From contig NC_003071.7 in assembly GCF_000001735.4 (NCBI RefSeq), positions 19,257,443 through 19,321,442 of the forward strand: a stretch of 64,000 bases of DNA, given 5' to 3'. Below the pieces are notes generated by a model, which had not been told where the DNA came from, ran no database searches, and saw only the letters and a program-made list of their open reading frames with translations. Below are positions 24,350 to 38,174 of the stretch, piece after piece. The stretch is from Arabidopsis thaliana. Lineage: Eukaryota; Streptophyta; Magnoliopsida; Brassicales; Brassicaceae. Positions within the stretch are counted from its first letter, which is position 1; every line of letters begins with the position of its first letter. The position numbers were made by a program, and so were the translations under genes.

Positions 24350-26182
24350 AATGGTTTCGGAGGGTAATCAAAAAAAAAAAAAAAAAAACAGAGTAAAAAG
24401 TCTAAAAACTGCGTTGAAAAATGTAAAAGCGAAAGATCGTCTTTTTAGAGTTTTTATTTTTATTTTCCTCTTACATCTGATTTATTGGATATTTTTTACA
24501 AGAATTGATACATTAAAAGTACTTTTTTTTTTACGTACATTCTTAGAGAGTAAATACATAACCGATCATTAAAAAGAAGAGATGAAGAAGTGAATTTCCA
24601 CAATGTTTTAAACCTTCAGAATTTATATTAATGGGGTTTGCAAATGATTGGAGGTATACAATTACAGGTGATTCACGTCATTATTGTTCTCATCGATGGA
24701 CCCTTTGCATGGTTTCAATTTTTTCTATGCGGGTCCCGTTTTTTATTCACACCCATTTTATCAATGTTTTTTTTTTGTTATGGTCTTCAATTTTTTATAT
24801 TTGGTTGCATTGAATCTTGCTCCTCATAATCGGAAGATTTGACCAGTGTTAATGATATTATATAGTTTGAACGTTAAAGTATGTTAACATGTTAGTCTTC
24901 TTTTTTAATGTTATCATATTCTGTTTACCAAGTAGGTTTATTTTAAATCTCAATGCTCTATATACTATCTTATTAAACGAGGTAAACTTAACATTTTTCA
25001 TGTCTAGTAATACCGTAAGATTCTTTCTATGTAACGAATGAGATTTATATATATATATATATATATATAAGGAAATTTGTAATGATGCCTAACATGCAAA
25101 AGAGGCCAACTCCACGAGCACATAGAGAGAGTCACGCTTTAAACCAAACAAAACAAATTTGTTGACTTAAACCAAATCCACTCTCTCATTTTTTTTGCCT
25201 TTGAGTTTCTGACTACTGACAAACTCTTTCAACGCCCTAGAAAATTATGCTTTTGGTTTCACATTGTTTGTTTTTTGTTGTATTCTTTTATTTATTAGTA
25301 ATTGCGTCCACAGATCCAAAACCAAAGCCATTATCATCAATTCATCCACTAACTTAACTATTTATATTATACTATATTTTATTTCAAAACCCCAGAATAA
25401 AACAAAAGTTGTATATTGGAGTGGGCAGGCACCTCCACAAAAATGAAAACTTCCCGTTAAAATTCACCGTTCTGTTTTACGGTTTTTATTTATTTACATG
25501 ACTTAGTATCATAGATTCATTTAGTAGTAATATAAGACTGCGTAAGAGTGTCTGCAGAATTTTCACAATCAGTTTCAATGTTTCATCCAAAATTGTATCA
25601 TACAGTTGGATCATACGGTCCTTGAAAGAGCTAATAGTGAGGTGGGCTTGTGATGATTAAATAGGCCCAGTGATTATAAAAGGCCTCGTTACAGACCATT
25701 ACTAACACGTGTGATGCGCGGATGCGGCATAAGATACTGTTAAACAGAGCCGATGCCGACAAAAATGAAATAAACTATTTAAGCTTTTTAATTAATGATT
25801 TAATTAATTGGTTTTGGCAGTAATTGAGGAGGAACATTCAAAAGACAGACACTTTTTGTCATGTTAATAACAGTAAAAATCCTCTAATAATTATGTCTCA
25901 AATAAGATAAATTAAAATTGCAAGAAAATTAGTACTGTATCTTGTATTTTTAGAACCATATTAATTTCAAGAAAATCAATTAATTATTCAAAGATTTGGT
26001 TCGTGACGTAAATCAATTTATTACCATAATGATGAAAGCGTGAAAGAATTTAACCAGAAAAAGCCATAAAGACTTCTCTCGCTATCAATCACACACATGC
26101 AACAGTACAAGATTTGTCAGAGTCCACAGAAATCGATCTTTTCGAGTCAAGATTTTCAGCTCTGTTCAGGACTCCGGCGGAG
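24350..26182. other. Intergenic between divergent POL and PAE3
   Basis: About 1.8 kb separating the two divergent genes, so it should hold both promoters. It contains a poly-A tract (24,370-24,387) and a (TA)12 run (25,046-25,069). No conserved coding frame is evident; the short frames here have no recognisable motif. Confidence 0.5.
25046..25069. repeat. (TA)12 microsatellite
   Basis: Perfect alternating TA for 24 bases in the POL/PAE3 intergenic region. It is likely length-polymorphic between accessions. Confidence 0.9.
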
Positions 26183-28648
26183 ATGAAGAGTGTGTTGCGT
26201 ATTGCGGCGGCGATATTCTGGCTTTGGCTGTTTATCGTGTTAGGTGTGATTGGGAGTGGGAATGTGAGAGATACAGACGATGAGATCTCGTTACTCGAAA
26301 GTCAATTGGTGGTGACATCTCCGTCGCAGCTTCTTATGGTGCCTCTCACTTTGATTCAGGCTGCTGCCTCCAAAGGAGCTGGTTGGTACTCTCTTTCTCT
26401 CTCTAGTTGCTTGCTTGCTTGCTTCCACAGATGTGTTGTTGGTGATACTTGAATTTGAATATCCTGGTCATGTTTTTTGTCGGATTCATTAACACAAAAG
26501 ATTAGGGAGATGTTGTAATTTGAATTTGTCATGTCCTTCTTTGAATATGTTTCCCTCAAATTTGATATTGTCGAGTTTTAAAGGTCAGTCCTTTATCTGA
26601 AATTACTTGAATATTATCACTTCATTAATGCAGTGTGCCTGGATGGAACACTACCTGGTTATCATCTACACCCTGGTTCTGGATCAGGAGCTAACCGGTG
26701 GCTCATCCAACTCGAGGTATATACCTTATCCAAAAGCTTTAGTCTTTTGGCATATTTTCATATAAGTAAGATTCATATAGGTTCTTGTTTACAATTGGTT
26801 TACTTGTGATGCAGGGTGGAGGATGGTGCAACACACGTAGGAGCTGTATCTTCCGGAAAACCACTCGCCGTGGTTCATCAAATCATATGGAGAAAGTTTT
26901 GGCCTTCACTGGAATATTGAGCAATAAATCTAATGAGAATCCTGGTACTATGCATGACAATCTGCGCACTTACACATTTGGTTAATCTTTACCTACCTGC
27001 ATTGATTCTCGCTTGACTATCTACGGGTTTGCAGACTTCTTCAACTGGAACAGAGTCAAATTGCGTTACTGCGATGGTGCCTCTTTCACCGGCGATAGTC
27101 AGGATGAGGTTAGTCACCAATAGTAGATTGTGCTTTTCAGTCTTCATGTTTTTCACTTCTCTGTAACTTGGGATTTAATTGCTTCTAATTTCTTTGAACT
27201 AGAGCTCACAACTTTACTATAGAGGACAACGAATCTGGCATTCAGCTATGGAAGAACTACTCTCTAAAGGCATGCAAAAAGCAGAACAGGTTTTGCTTTT
27301 CATTTGAACCATCAGCCCTATCATGTTACTGGATTTTGCTCTTGTTAATGTAAGTAAAATGATCTATCTCAGGCTCTACTTTCTGGATGTTCAGCTGGGG
27401 GATTAGCTTCCATCCTACACTGCGATCAGTTCAAGGAACTATTTCCGGGCACTACGACAGTGAAATGCTTAAGTGATGCTGGAATGTTTATGGATGCGTA
27501 ATTCTCTTCAACTTATATCTTCCTTCCTCTGAGATCTTTTAGTTAACTGTGCATCACATAGCAAATTCAAAACTTAAAGCCTTTTTACTTGAAAATGTAG
27601 AGTGGATGTCTCTGGGGGCCACTCGCTCCGGAAAATGTTCCAAGGTGTTGTTACAGTACAGGTAATCTGACAATCAGAGAATTTCTTGCATTCTACTAAT
27701 CTTTACTCTTGTTGTAAAAATAATTATTGTTTTGTGTCAAAATGTAGAACCTCCAAAAGGAACTGTCCACTGCTTGTACAAAGCATTTGGATCCAACTTC
27801 GGTAAATTTCTCACTTTGTTGATATTCACAGGCAAATTTTCCATTAGACAAGACTCGAGCATCTTCAAACTAATTTATTATGTTCTGTTTCATACCCTCA
27901 GTGCTTCTTTCCCCAGAACTTGGTTTCAGGCATTAAGACTCCAATGTTTCTTCTCAATGCAGCATATGACGCTTGGCAGGTACTTCTTTTCATCATCACT
28001 TATCACTCTCATTGCTTCTATTTCACTTGTATCAAAACATTTCATTCTCAAAAAACAGAACGAGATAGTTTAGCTCAAATCAGGTAAAAGATTTCACTTC
28101 TATCTCCAACAGGTACAAGAGAGTTTAGCTCCACCATCAGTTGACCTAAGCGGCTCTTGGAAGGCATGCAAATCTGATCACTCGCATTGTAATTCATCTC
28201 AGATCCAGTTCTTCCAAGGTGAGTTATTTTTTTAACACTATCCCACATTTTCTATACTATATCATCGATGTGGTTGTTACCCTTATCTTATGTCAAAAAT
28301 AGACTTCAGGACTCATATGGTAGATGCTGTAAAGTCTTTCGCGACATCGACACATAACGGTGTGTTCATAAACTCATGCTTCGCTCACTGCCAATCTGAA
28401 AGACAGGACACTTGGTATGCACCAGATTCTCCTACTCTTCATGGCAAGGTAAACTTTTATCCCCCACAGCTCGTAAAATGGTTTCTATTTCGTTACAAGC
28501 TACTAAAAATTTGTTTGCTTGCTCCATGATGTTTGTGCAGACCGTTGCTGAATCTGTTGGTGATTGGTACTTTGACAGAACAACAGTGAAAGCCATTGAC
28601 TGTCCTTACCCCTGTGACAAAACATGTCACAATCTCATCTTCAAGTGA
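26183..28648 (+). CDS. PAE3: Pectin acetylesterase 3
   Basis: Twelve exons: 26183-26381, 26634-26716, 26815-26944, 27035-27108, 27203-27289, 27373-27497, 27601-27661, 27748-27801, 27902-27979, 28113-28218, 28303-28448 and 28541-28648, giving 416 residues. An N-terminal hydrophobic stretch (about residues 4-27) is a signal peptide or anchor. The enzyme belongs to carbohydrate esterase family 13. The nucleophile motif GCSAGG has Ser198, and the expected acid and base are Asp294 (NAAYDAWQ) and His361 (NSCFAHCQ). It removes acetyl groups from pectin in the cell wall. Many cysteines in the second half suggest disulfides in the apoplast. AATAAA at 28,778-28,783 is a plausible polyadenylation signal. 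The ATG chosen follows stop-rich sequence and begins the signal peptide. Confidence 0.94.
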
Positions 28649-29215
28649 GATGACAAATGACATATACTCTTCAAACTCAAACAGCTTACTTGATTCTTAT
28701 ACCATACTACCATTAGTAACAACAATTCCTGAAAAACCGCATTTCATCTTTTACATAATATGTGCTATTTTGACTCAAATAAAGTTAGTTTTTCGTGTGT
28801 TTTGTTTAATCCTTGGATTCATTGTATTCTAATACACAAAGCATCAGACTCTGCTTTTCATAAAAGAGTAACTGATTTTATATGTGATTTGTAGAATTGG
28901 GTGCTTGAGCTTTTTAGCTTTTAGAGGGTCCCTTGTATGCAGAAAATCTATATTCTGATCGTTTAAAGGAAAAAATTTCACTCAGAGAGCACAATATTAA
29001 TCATTAGGAAATAGTGTAATGACCAGAAAAAGGTAGGAAAAACAATCCACGTGATTGGTTTATTTACAAGTAATGTGTAGCTGATCATATATTCATTCAT
29101 ATTTACAACAAACCCATTAAACGAGTTACCGATACAAGAAAAGACTTGAGGAACAAAAAGCTAAAATTTTGAAAGACAAACCCTAACAGAGCAGAACAGA
29201 GTAATAATAAGAAGC
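28649..29215. other. 3' flanks of two converging genes
   Basis: Contains the 3' untranslated regions of PAE3 (+) and of the unknown gene on the minus strand. I see nothing else in it. Confidence 0.5.
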
Positions 29216-30063
29216 TTAACGTGACGCAGAAGCTAAAGCTACTGCTTGTGCCCACATCTTTAATCTCGCCTTAACCTCTTTCGGATCATCCCCTAATCAT
29301 ATATTAATCACACAATTAATAATATTTTCTCTTTTTAGAGAAGAAAATTAAAAGTAAATGTGAGATTAGATAATAAATTACCAGGACTTGAGATACGCCA
29401 GTTGGCAATGGGAGAGTTGCCGCCACTACTAGTTTCACGGTTTGACCCTGAAACCCGACCCGGAACATCCAGTTCGAAGCCGAGATCTCTACAAGCTTTG
29501 ACTTCTTCAAACCCCATCTTCATTGACTTCTTCTTCCCTCCCCTCACCTTCGTTAACACCGTCAACTCTCCTCCGCCGTCACTGTCTCTCTCCACGCCGT
29601 TAAACCAGTGACCGTACTGATTCCCTCTTTTACTCTTTTCCCTTAATACCCTCCGTTGACTAACTATATTACACTTACTCCCATCGACTTTCGTCTCACT
29701 CTCTTTGCTCGTTTCTAAACCGCCGGAAACTGTGAGTTTTCTTCTCCGGCGAGATGTGATCGTCGGTAGAGAGTAAAATCCGGAAGAGTCTTTGTCGGAA
29801 TCCGATTCGCCACCGTCATCGGAGATTTCTACGTCAGCTTCGGCTCCGACGTCGTCGTTGAAGCTCTCTAACGACAACGTAGAGAAGAAATTACCCAATT
29901 CTGAAGGATGATCTTCGTCGTCTTCGTGGAAGGAGTTTGTGCAGATAGATAATCTAGACAAACTGTTTTGCCTTGTCTCGTAATGAAACCCATCATCTGT
30001 ATATTCATACTCTTCGTCTAGAACTGAAGAAGAACTTATCATCATTCTCTCTTCAGACCCCAT
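29216..30063 (-). CDS. Acidic plant protein of unknown function
   Basis: Two exons: 30063-29382 and 29292-29216, giving 252 residues. I do not recognise a domain. The first half is acidic and Ser-rich, with clusters such as DDEDH and ISDDGGESDSDKDSSG. The middle has a basic patch (TSRRRRKL), and a short C-terminal block (DDPKEVKARLKMWAQAVALA) is amphipathic and encoded by its own exon. No signal peptide or membrane segment is seen. The basic patch could serve nuclear import, but that is inference. The ATG used begins MGSEERMM; the frame is open a little further upstream but without an ATG. Confidence 0.78.
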
Positions 30064-32023
30064 TAAAGATATGACCGAAGAAAGTGAAGAGTTATACAAT
30101 TCAAAGTTTTTCTTTTGCCAAAAGAGGTTTAGTTTTTTTTTAGTGAAAAATGAGTCAACTCATGGCTTTAACCAGATGATCTTTATTTATACGAGTCTTG
30201 TCTTTTGCGCGATTTACGTATTTGCCCTCCCTAGTTGATTTTATATATATAATAAAAAGCCGAATATTCGGATTTTGCAAATACGTTAGATTATTTCACA
30301 AATCACTAGCAAAGAATTGTTAGTTAACTGCATACAACAATTCATTCATTGATAATTCCAAAAATTCCACACCTTACTCAGAAAACACAACTTGGTCGAA
30401 ATCCAAACACTAGTAATCTATGGGTAATGAACTAATGAAGTAATGATTACGCACGACAAAGTCGATTATAGAAATTTAACAAATTTATGTTCTTAGATAT
30501 AAAGCTGAAACTCCACCACAGTTGATGATTATATCTTATTATCGACTGTTTTCTATAAAAAAAAATTTGGAAAATTCGACACTTTTTGTTCTTTTAACGT
30601 CACCGGATTAGTGTCGACCCCTTTGATTTTGGTCTTAATTTAGAGACTGAGTATTCAGACCTTTTTACAAAGCCTATCACTCTCAGGCATTATAAGTAGC
30701 GACACCTGTAACGCGTGTTTAATGCATTAATCCAAAATTGTAGCTTTAGGTAATCGACCGTTTATTTACATTTTATTAGTATTATCATTTGCATCTATAT
30801 AAAATATTGTTTCCATAACCGCGAATACCGTTTTGAGGATCTCTTTGGTTTTCTCTAATTTGCCCTTTCTTATTAAAGGCAAGATTAGTAGTATGCCTTA
30901 TTTGGTGGGGGTAATTCAGGAATCATAAAACACGTTCGTCAACTAATAAATTGATAATACCAACACCTATGCCTTTTGTCGATGTTTTCTACAATCAATA
31001 ATTAAGAAATGAGATTTCACTAAAATAATAAACAAAAAAAAGCTAGTAACTGTAGCTTTTCCACGCATACTTAAATAAATAAGATGTGTGTATACACACT
31101 CTGAAAGCTATGTTGAAATTTGAAATTAAAAAGTATAATCGATATCATTAAAAACCTAAAGATCCTAACCCTGAACATTCCAAAATTTTATACAGAAGAC
31201 AAATTTACTAATCAGAAATTATGTTTGCAATCAACAATTATACAATACAAATGAAAACGGTTGAATATATTTGTTTAGCGAAGGTTTGGAAAATTTGATT
31301 AAATGGTAACATATATAACCATGTGAATATATTTGTTTAGGAAGGTTGCATCAAATAAAATATGTGGTGTTATGAACAAGTAACAGAGATATATCATTCT
31401 CAAAATTAATTACACAATAAATGTTAAGAGAGTTAGTGGTGCAGGCAGGGATAGTCGTATGTGGCTTACACTTTTCTCCGTCACACCTCTTCAAACTTTA
31501 TCACGTGGATCCTCAATTCCGTATTTTATTGATTTTATTTCGTTTTCACTTGCGAAATTACTAATTTATATGCTGTTCTCTTGTGCATTTTCATTGAAGA
31601 AATTTCTTCATCGAATCATGAATCAACGTGTAATGAGCACCGGACCGGACAAATAAGATGTTTACATCTCCTTGTAAACGAAGATCTTTCTTTTCTTTAC
31701 TATACTGGTCACTTTCTTATTGAAAGACAATTACACTACATTGATATTGTTAATAAATCATTAGTAGGATGTGGATTTATCTGATGGTACATTGTTACCA
31801 AAATTCCTGATCAATCTGACCGTAGGGTCTTTTGACCAGTCGCTTTGACTTTACTCTTTGGCGCCTGATATCCGAACACGTGTTACGTTAGTTAGCAATT
31901 GACGCCGTTAGTTGCCATCGTTAATGGGCTAGCCCAAATGATTCATAGTAATATCCCAATATCTTAATTAAGTCTCTTTAGCCCATGAAGGTTCATATAC
32001 AGAGTAGTGTAGAAGCATTTGCT
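30064..32023. other. Intergenic, upstream of unknown gene to CYP709B2 3' end
   Basis: About 2 kb, AT-rich, no credible gene. A 20-base piece (GAATATATTTGTTTAG plus GAAGGTT) occurs at 31,263 and 31,325, spaced 62 bases, an imperfect direct repeat. The part next to 30,064 should contain the promoter of the minus-strand unknown gene. Confidence 0.5.
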
Positions 32024-33934
32024 TCAACCGTCGATAGGTTCAAGTATCACAGGTAGATCGTACTGAGGTTGAAGAGTGAGGTGATCCGCCGGCGCATGTT
32101 TATAATCGGCGGAGAGATTGAGCCGGAACCGTTGAAGAATCATGGCGAGAACGGTCTTGGCTTCCATTATCGCAAAGTTTTGGCCAATGCAAGCTCTTGG
32201 TCCCATTGAAAACGCGAGGAGAGCGTTCGGATGATTAGCGGCCCGAGAAAGACCGTTTGCAAACCGCATAGGGTTGAATTTGTCGGCGTCACTTCCCCAA
32301 ACGGCTTTGTCTCTGTGCATCTTCGCAATCGGGAGGATTATAGTCGTGCCTTTAGGGATCTCTAGGTTTCCTAATTTCATATCTTCTGATGCTAATCGGA
32401 GCAGATTTAACACTGGTCCGTATAGACGAAGGGACTCCATAAACACCGTGTTCATCTGCAATGATCAATTGTAGTTAGGTCAAAAGTAAAACCGTTTTCT
32501 TCAGCCGCAAGGAACTCTTTTGCAATTTGCATTTACCAGTTTTAGTTTGGAGCATGTCTCTGCATCTGGGATTTTGTCTTTACCGCATTCATTGAAAACT
32601 TCTTCTCTGAGTTTCTCTTGCCAATCTTGGTGCAAGCTAAGCAACATTGTACTCCATGTCAATAGATTCGCAGTAGTTTCGTGTCCTGCGAAGAAGAACG
32701 TCTTGCATTCTTCTATGATCTCATCAATGCTCATCTTTTTCTCAGACTCGTTAGAGCTTGCAGCTGTTAACATGATTCCCAGAAGATCGTTTCCGTAATC
32801 TTTGGATTCCGATGTTAACCTCGCATCTATGATTCTTTTGATCGAGCTATTCACTTTCATATCAAGCTTCCATATTTGAAGATTCGAAGGCGTAGGAAGG
32901 TACCTTGGGATACAAGAAATAAAACCAATTTTCAAATCACTAAAACAAGAACGAAGTTTAAAAACAAAAGAGTGATTATACTGAAACTTACTGGATTCCA
33001 GGGAAATAGAGGTCAGTAAGAGCAGCAGCACAACACTTTTGGAGCTCTAATTGTGATTTAAATACTTCAATTCCTTCCGCATAACTGCTTCCAAACGCAG
33101 CCGTCGCTATGATATCAGCGGTCAATCTCTTAAACTCTCTGCTAATCAACACAAATTGCTCTGTTTCTACACCATTCCTCTGTTTTTTCCACTCAAGGAA
33201 CATTCTAAAAGTGCAATCCACCATCAATTGGGTCATGAGCTGAAGAAATTTAGGAAATGTTAACAAAGTGCTATCTTCTACTGTCAACTAATTAGATATA
33301 AGAAGGAATGATTTTAAAGAACCTTGAGTTTGTCCATAGAGAATGCAGGGTTTAAGATTCGTCTGTGACGAACCCAATCAAGACCATTTACGAAGATAAG
33401 TCCATTACCAGAAAGTTTAAGGATCTCAGGTTTTGTCTTTGATTTAGAAAAAAAAACAAACTTGTTCGATAAGATCTGTTTCGCGAGCTCATGATCTGAG
33501 ATGCACAACCTTGGATCTGTTCCTTGCCAGTAAAGAAAGGTCTCTCCTAAAGAAATACCATTGCTAACGTGTTAGTTAGGCATCTTTGTCTAGTGAAACA
33601 AAAAACTTAAGAAAAGGAAAGATCAAAGAAGATGGAGAACTAAAACGGCACCATATTGAGACTTCCATTGCTGAAGATGAGGTAAGACGCGAGGGACGAT
33701 ATCGTTGGAGTTTGGATCAAGAACCATAAGCTTAGCTTCGTTCTTCATCTTCCTAATCTCTCGGAGGTTCCCATACAAGATCCTGTATTTTGGACCAGAG
33801 ATTCCTTGCTTCTTGAATCTTCTCGATAGCATCCATGGCCGCCAAACAAGGATCCGACAAGCTCCATATATCTTCGGAACTACAAGAAGCACTAGAGCTA
33901 TTGCTAAGAGATTGATCGTGCTCAGGAGCTCCAT
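32024..33934 (-). CDS. CYP709B2: Cytochrome P450 CYP709B2
   Basis: Five exons: 33934-33652, 33546-33323, 33239-32992, 32903-32537 and 32455-32024, giving 517 residues. An N-terminal membrane anchor (about residues 4-23) places it on the ER. P450 landmarks are intact: the I-helix AGHETT motif in exon 4, ExxR (ESLR) at 381-384, the FNPMRF meander near 434-439, and the heme loop [10 protein letters not shown] with Cys463 as axial ligand. It belongs to the CYP72 clan, whose members hydroxylate hormones or terpenoids; the substrate of CYP709B2 is not evident from sequence. It lies head-to-tail with CYP709B1, with introns at the same places. A longer database model with an extended N-terminus may exist, but this ATG gives the family's usual length. 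Confidence 0.94.
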
Positions 33935-34852
33935 TCGAATAACAAACAAATTTTTTTTGCTTTGTGGTGGATTCGCAGTGGGGCTTTCAATTTTATGTGT
34001 CGTGTGTAGTGTGAGGGTCGTCGTGACTTCTGTTTCTGATATAAGCACAAGCTGTTTTGAAGATATAATGAATAAAATTCTAACCGAACAAAATAACATA
34101 GGAGTAATGGGAATTTATTTTACATGGGAAAGAAAGTAAGACAACGTAACGGACAATAAAGGAAACTTCGGATTCTAAAATCGCCTATCGCTAATGGAGG
34201 TGTGGGGACAGTCTTTTAACAGCATCGATTATAACAGATGCCGTCATTGCTTATGGAAGTAATCTTTATCTTCTTGTAGCTTGCTTACACGTTACAAGTT
34301 AGAAACAGAAGTTGTAGATGTTGTTTCTTGGGATATATGACACACGTAGAAAATCGTGTAAAAGCTAAAGTTCACGTGATCGTCTCACAAGGCAACCACA
34401 AATAATGTAAACAGCGATCCAGATTTTTCGTTTGGCATTTTGCCATTTCTGTAATAAAATATTTTGAAGTCATAGAGGACAATTTATATTGTTATAACTT
34501 ATTAACATTTTGGACTGTCTTTTTCTGAACGAAAGGAGGTTCGAGATTCCTATAATTTCTGAATTGTCGATTACTCATGTTTTCAAGTTGCTTTAGCCTG
34601 GCTTTTGAATTCATAACCGTTACACACTTCCTTCCACTTTTCAATTATACATGCAATGTCACAATATATTAAATTATTAATAACTATTTAGCCCATCAAG
34701 GGTTCCAAACTGAGATAGTAAAAGCCCAATAACTTAACAAGGATGATTTGTTAAGCCCCCACCATCAGCAATAAGCCGGCCTATATGGAGGAGACTTGTC
34801 ACACACGTGAGGTATATTCATTAAGACATCCGATTTATTTGGGCATTTTACT
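33935..34852. other. Spacer between tandem P450 genes
   Basis: About 920 bases holding the CYP709B2 promoter and CYP709B1 3' region. An ACGT-core motif TCACGTGA lies at 34,373-34,380. Nothing coding is seen. Confidence 0.5.
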
Positions 34853-36770
34853 TCAGTCTTCCAGAGGCTGAAGCATTACGGGTAAGCCGTACTGAGGCTG
34901 AATAGTGACGTTATCCACAGGGGTGTGCTTATACTCGTCACAGAGGCTAATAAACCGAAACCGTTGAAGAATCATGGTGAGCACAGTCTTGGCTTCGATC
35001 ATGACAAAGTTTTGGCCAATGCAAGCTCTTGGTCCGACGGAGAATGCTAGGAGAGCGTTTGGGTGATTGGCGGCTCGGGAAACGCCGTTTGCAAACCGCA
35101 TTGGGTTGAATTTGTCGGCGTCGGATCCCCAAAGGGTCTTGTCGCTATGCATCTTCAGAAGCGGGATGACTACGGTTGTGCCCTTGGGAATCTCTAGGTC
35201 ACCTAACTTTATATTTACTGATGCTTCTCGGGCCAAAGCTGACACTGGTCCGTAAAGTCGAAGCGACTCCATGATCACCATGTTCATCTGCAAGAAATAA
35301 ACAGGTTTCTTCAACCGCAAGAAACATTGTCTCACAAGAGACCCTTTGAAAAAAATGAACATTACCAGCTTGAGTTTGGAGAAAGTTTCTGAATCTGGGG
35401 TTTTTTCTTTACCGCATTCTTTGAATATCTCTTCTCTGAGTTTCTCCTGCCAATCTTGGTGCAAGCTCAGCAACATCGTTGTCCATGCCAATAAATTCGA
35501 AGTAGTTTCGTGACCTCCGAAGAAGAAAGTCCTGCATTCATGTATGATCTCTTCGATGCTCATCTTCCGTTCCTTCCCTTCAGTGTTGTAAGCTTTCAAC
35601 AAGATTCCGAGAAGATCGTCTCCATAATCTGACTTTGACTGTAGTCTCGAACTTATAATTCTCTTAATTGAGTTATCCATTTTCCTCTCCAGCTTCCATA
35701 CCCGAATGTTCGAAGGCGTAGGAAGGTACCTTAGAATACAAGAAACAAGACCAATATATGTCAAAACCTAAGAATCTTGTTTGAGAACTGAAAGTAGGAG
35801 AATGATTAACTTACTGAGTTCCAGGGATAGAGACTTGGTTGAGAGAAGTTGTATAACACCTTTTAAGCTCCATTTGTGATCTAAACACTTCGATTCCTTC
35901 GACGTAACTGCTTCCAAACGCAGAGGTTGCTATTATATCAGCTGTTAGTCTTTGGAACTCTTCGTTCATTTCCTTTTTAATCTTCGGGTGCTCTGTTTCT
36001 TCCTTAGTGCTCTCTTTTCTCCACTCCTCTAACATCTTGAGCGTACAATCAACCATCACGGTCGTCATGATCTGATCAACAAAATGAGAAATTTACAACC
36101 AAAATTAAGTTATTCGGCTCTAATGTTTAATTTCTCAAGTCAAGCTAAGAAAGAAGGATTAAAATACCTTGAGCCTATCGATGGAGAAAGCAGGGTTCAA
36201 GATTCTTCTATGGCGAACCCAATCAGCACCTTCGATAAAGACAAGTCCTTTGGAGCCGACAAGTTTAACAGCCTCAGGTCTTGCCTTTGATTTGACAAAG
36301 AAACCTAACTTGTTCGACAACATAGTTTTTGCAAGTTCAGGATCTGAGATGCATATCCTTGGCTCTGTTCCGTTCCAGTAAAGAAAAGTCTCTCCTAATA
36401 ATATATAACATAGATAACTTGTGTGTTACGCATTATCCTCGAATAAAATCTAAAATAAAAGATGAACAAAGAGAGAGTTGGAGAAAACGACACCGTATTG
36501 AGACATCCATTTTTGATAATGAGGAAGAATACGAGGGAAAATATCATTGGAGCTAGGATCAAGAATCGAAAGATGAGATTCTCTCTTCATCTTCTTTATC
36601 TCGCTGAGGTTTCCGTAAAAGATTCTGTAATTTGGGCCTGAGATTCCTTGGTTTTTGAGTCTTCTGGTCAACACAAATGGATGCCAAACAAGAATCATAA
36701 AAGCTTTGAATATCCTGAGACCAATAATAAGGATTAAGACAATTAGTGCCAAGAAAATTACGAGCCCCAT
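34853..36770 (-). CDS. CYP709B1: Cytochrome P450 CYP709B1
   Basis: Five exons: 36770-36494, 36394-36168, 36071-35815, 35729-35366 and 35287-34853, giving 519 residues. The N-terminal anchor ([20 protein letters not shown]) is followed by the Pro/Gly hinge region. The I-helix reads GGHETT (CYP709B2 has AGHETT), the ExxR motif is ESLR, and the heme loop [10 protein letters not shown] has Cys464. All five exon borders match CYP709B2 in position and phase, so the pair arose by local tandem duplication. Proteins differ mostly in the N-terminal third and substrate-recognition stretches. Function is unknown from sequence. The reading frame is intact, with no sign of decay. Confidence 0.94.
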
Positions 36771-38174
36771 GGAAAAGTTTTTTTTTCCTTATGTTTGTGT
36801 GTGTGTATTGTTGTTCTTGGTTAGGTGTTTTAAGTTCTACACTATATAATGACATGCACATATAACTTTGTAAAATAAGTCTATGGCCAGTGAATGAAAC
36901 ACTATCTAAACACTACATGAAGTTAGCACAAACACGTCTGTTTATTTTCAATTTGAGAACAAACAAAAAGTAATTAATAAAGTAAAATGTGTCTTATATA
37001 TGGTATGATGATAGAGTAGATTCTAAATATGCCTATAGCACATATTTGTTACGTAATAAGACAATTATAGAAAGTATATAAAAAATGAGTGGATAAAAGA
37101 AAAATATAAAATTACTCATGAAAGCTAAGTAATCCTTTTGGGAGAATAATTTAGTTTTAGCATTCATTGTATCTTAGGTTTACTGTTTCTGTATCTTTAA
37201 AATAATCCGGCATGGACAATGAATCAATGATTTGTTGTTAACATATCATTGTGAACAAAATACTTGATGAACTAATTGTTTGGAGAGTTAATTTGGTATT
37301 TGAATTCAAACGAAAATGTTATAGAAATAGAAGTACAACATTGTGAAAATAAATAAACAAAGATGAGAGATATTTATCAACCAACGGTGCAATGTGATGG
37401 ATCGTGACATCGAATCTTAAAATGAAACACTTTTTCGTTTGTTATCTACTTTTGCATGGTTTCATATTTAAAGGAAGTGGTTGAAATTTTATTTCTATAC
37501 TAAAAGAATTGGTTTAGACTTAACTATCCACTTTCTTTAAGTATCATGTTAACTCATGAAATAAGAGTCATCTATTTTTAAAAGAGAATCTTCACATTGA
37601 TTTCAAGTTTTCAACGCACCTGACGCTAAAATATCAGAAATTCAATGTGTGAGTCTCATCTTCATCACACTATTGCACTCCCTTGTTTTCGTGTTTGAAA
37701 AAGCCCAATTAATTTTTTAATGTTTGAAAAAAGAAAGAATAAAGTAGATATTAGTCCACTAAAAAGCCCATCAAGCCCAAGTTTTGTAGTACTTTACTCA
37801 ATCTCATCATTGAGATTGTTCCTTAATCCCAAAAACATGGCAAAATTCGTTTCAAATTACGATTTAGGTCAAATGAGTTGTCTTCATCTTAGTTGGGTTT
37901 GCGTTAAAATCGGTTTATCGTAATTGAACACTCATCATCATCCATCATTATGCAATTGCACGTCCTCTACTTATAACTTTGTTATAGAGTCTATGATAAC
38001 TTATATTTGTTATATTTTACTTTGTACATCCACTTTGAAAATAGTTGGAATTAAGTTCAAATCGTTCCAAGAATCAAGGCCCAAAAGCCCATAGACTAAC
38101 AACACAGAGTAGACGATCATTTTTTTTTGCTTAAAGTTAGTTAGTTGGAGAAAACATCAACTTTCTACAAATCA
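36771..38174. other. Intergenic, CYP709B1 promoter side to PIL1 3' end
   Basis: About 1.4 kb of AT-rich sequence, with no coding frame I can support. A short GT run sits just upstream of CYP709B1 (about 36,794-36,808). Confidence 0.5.
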
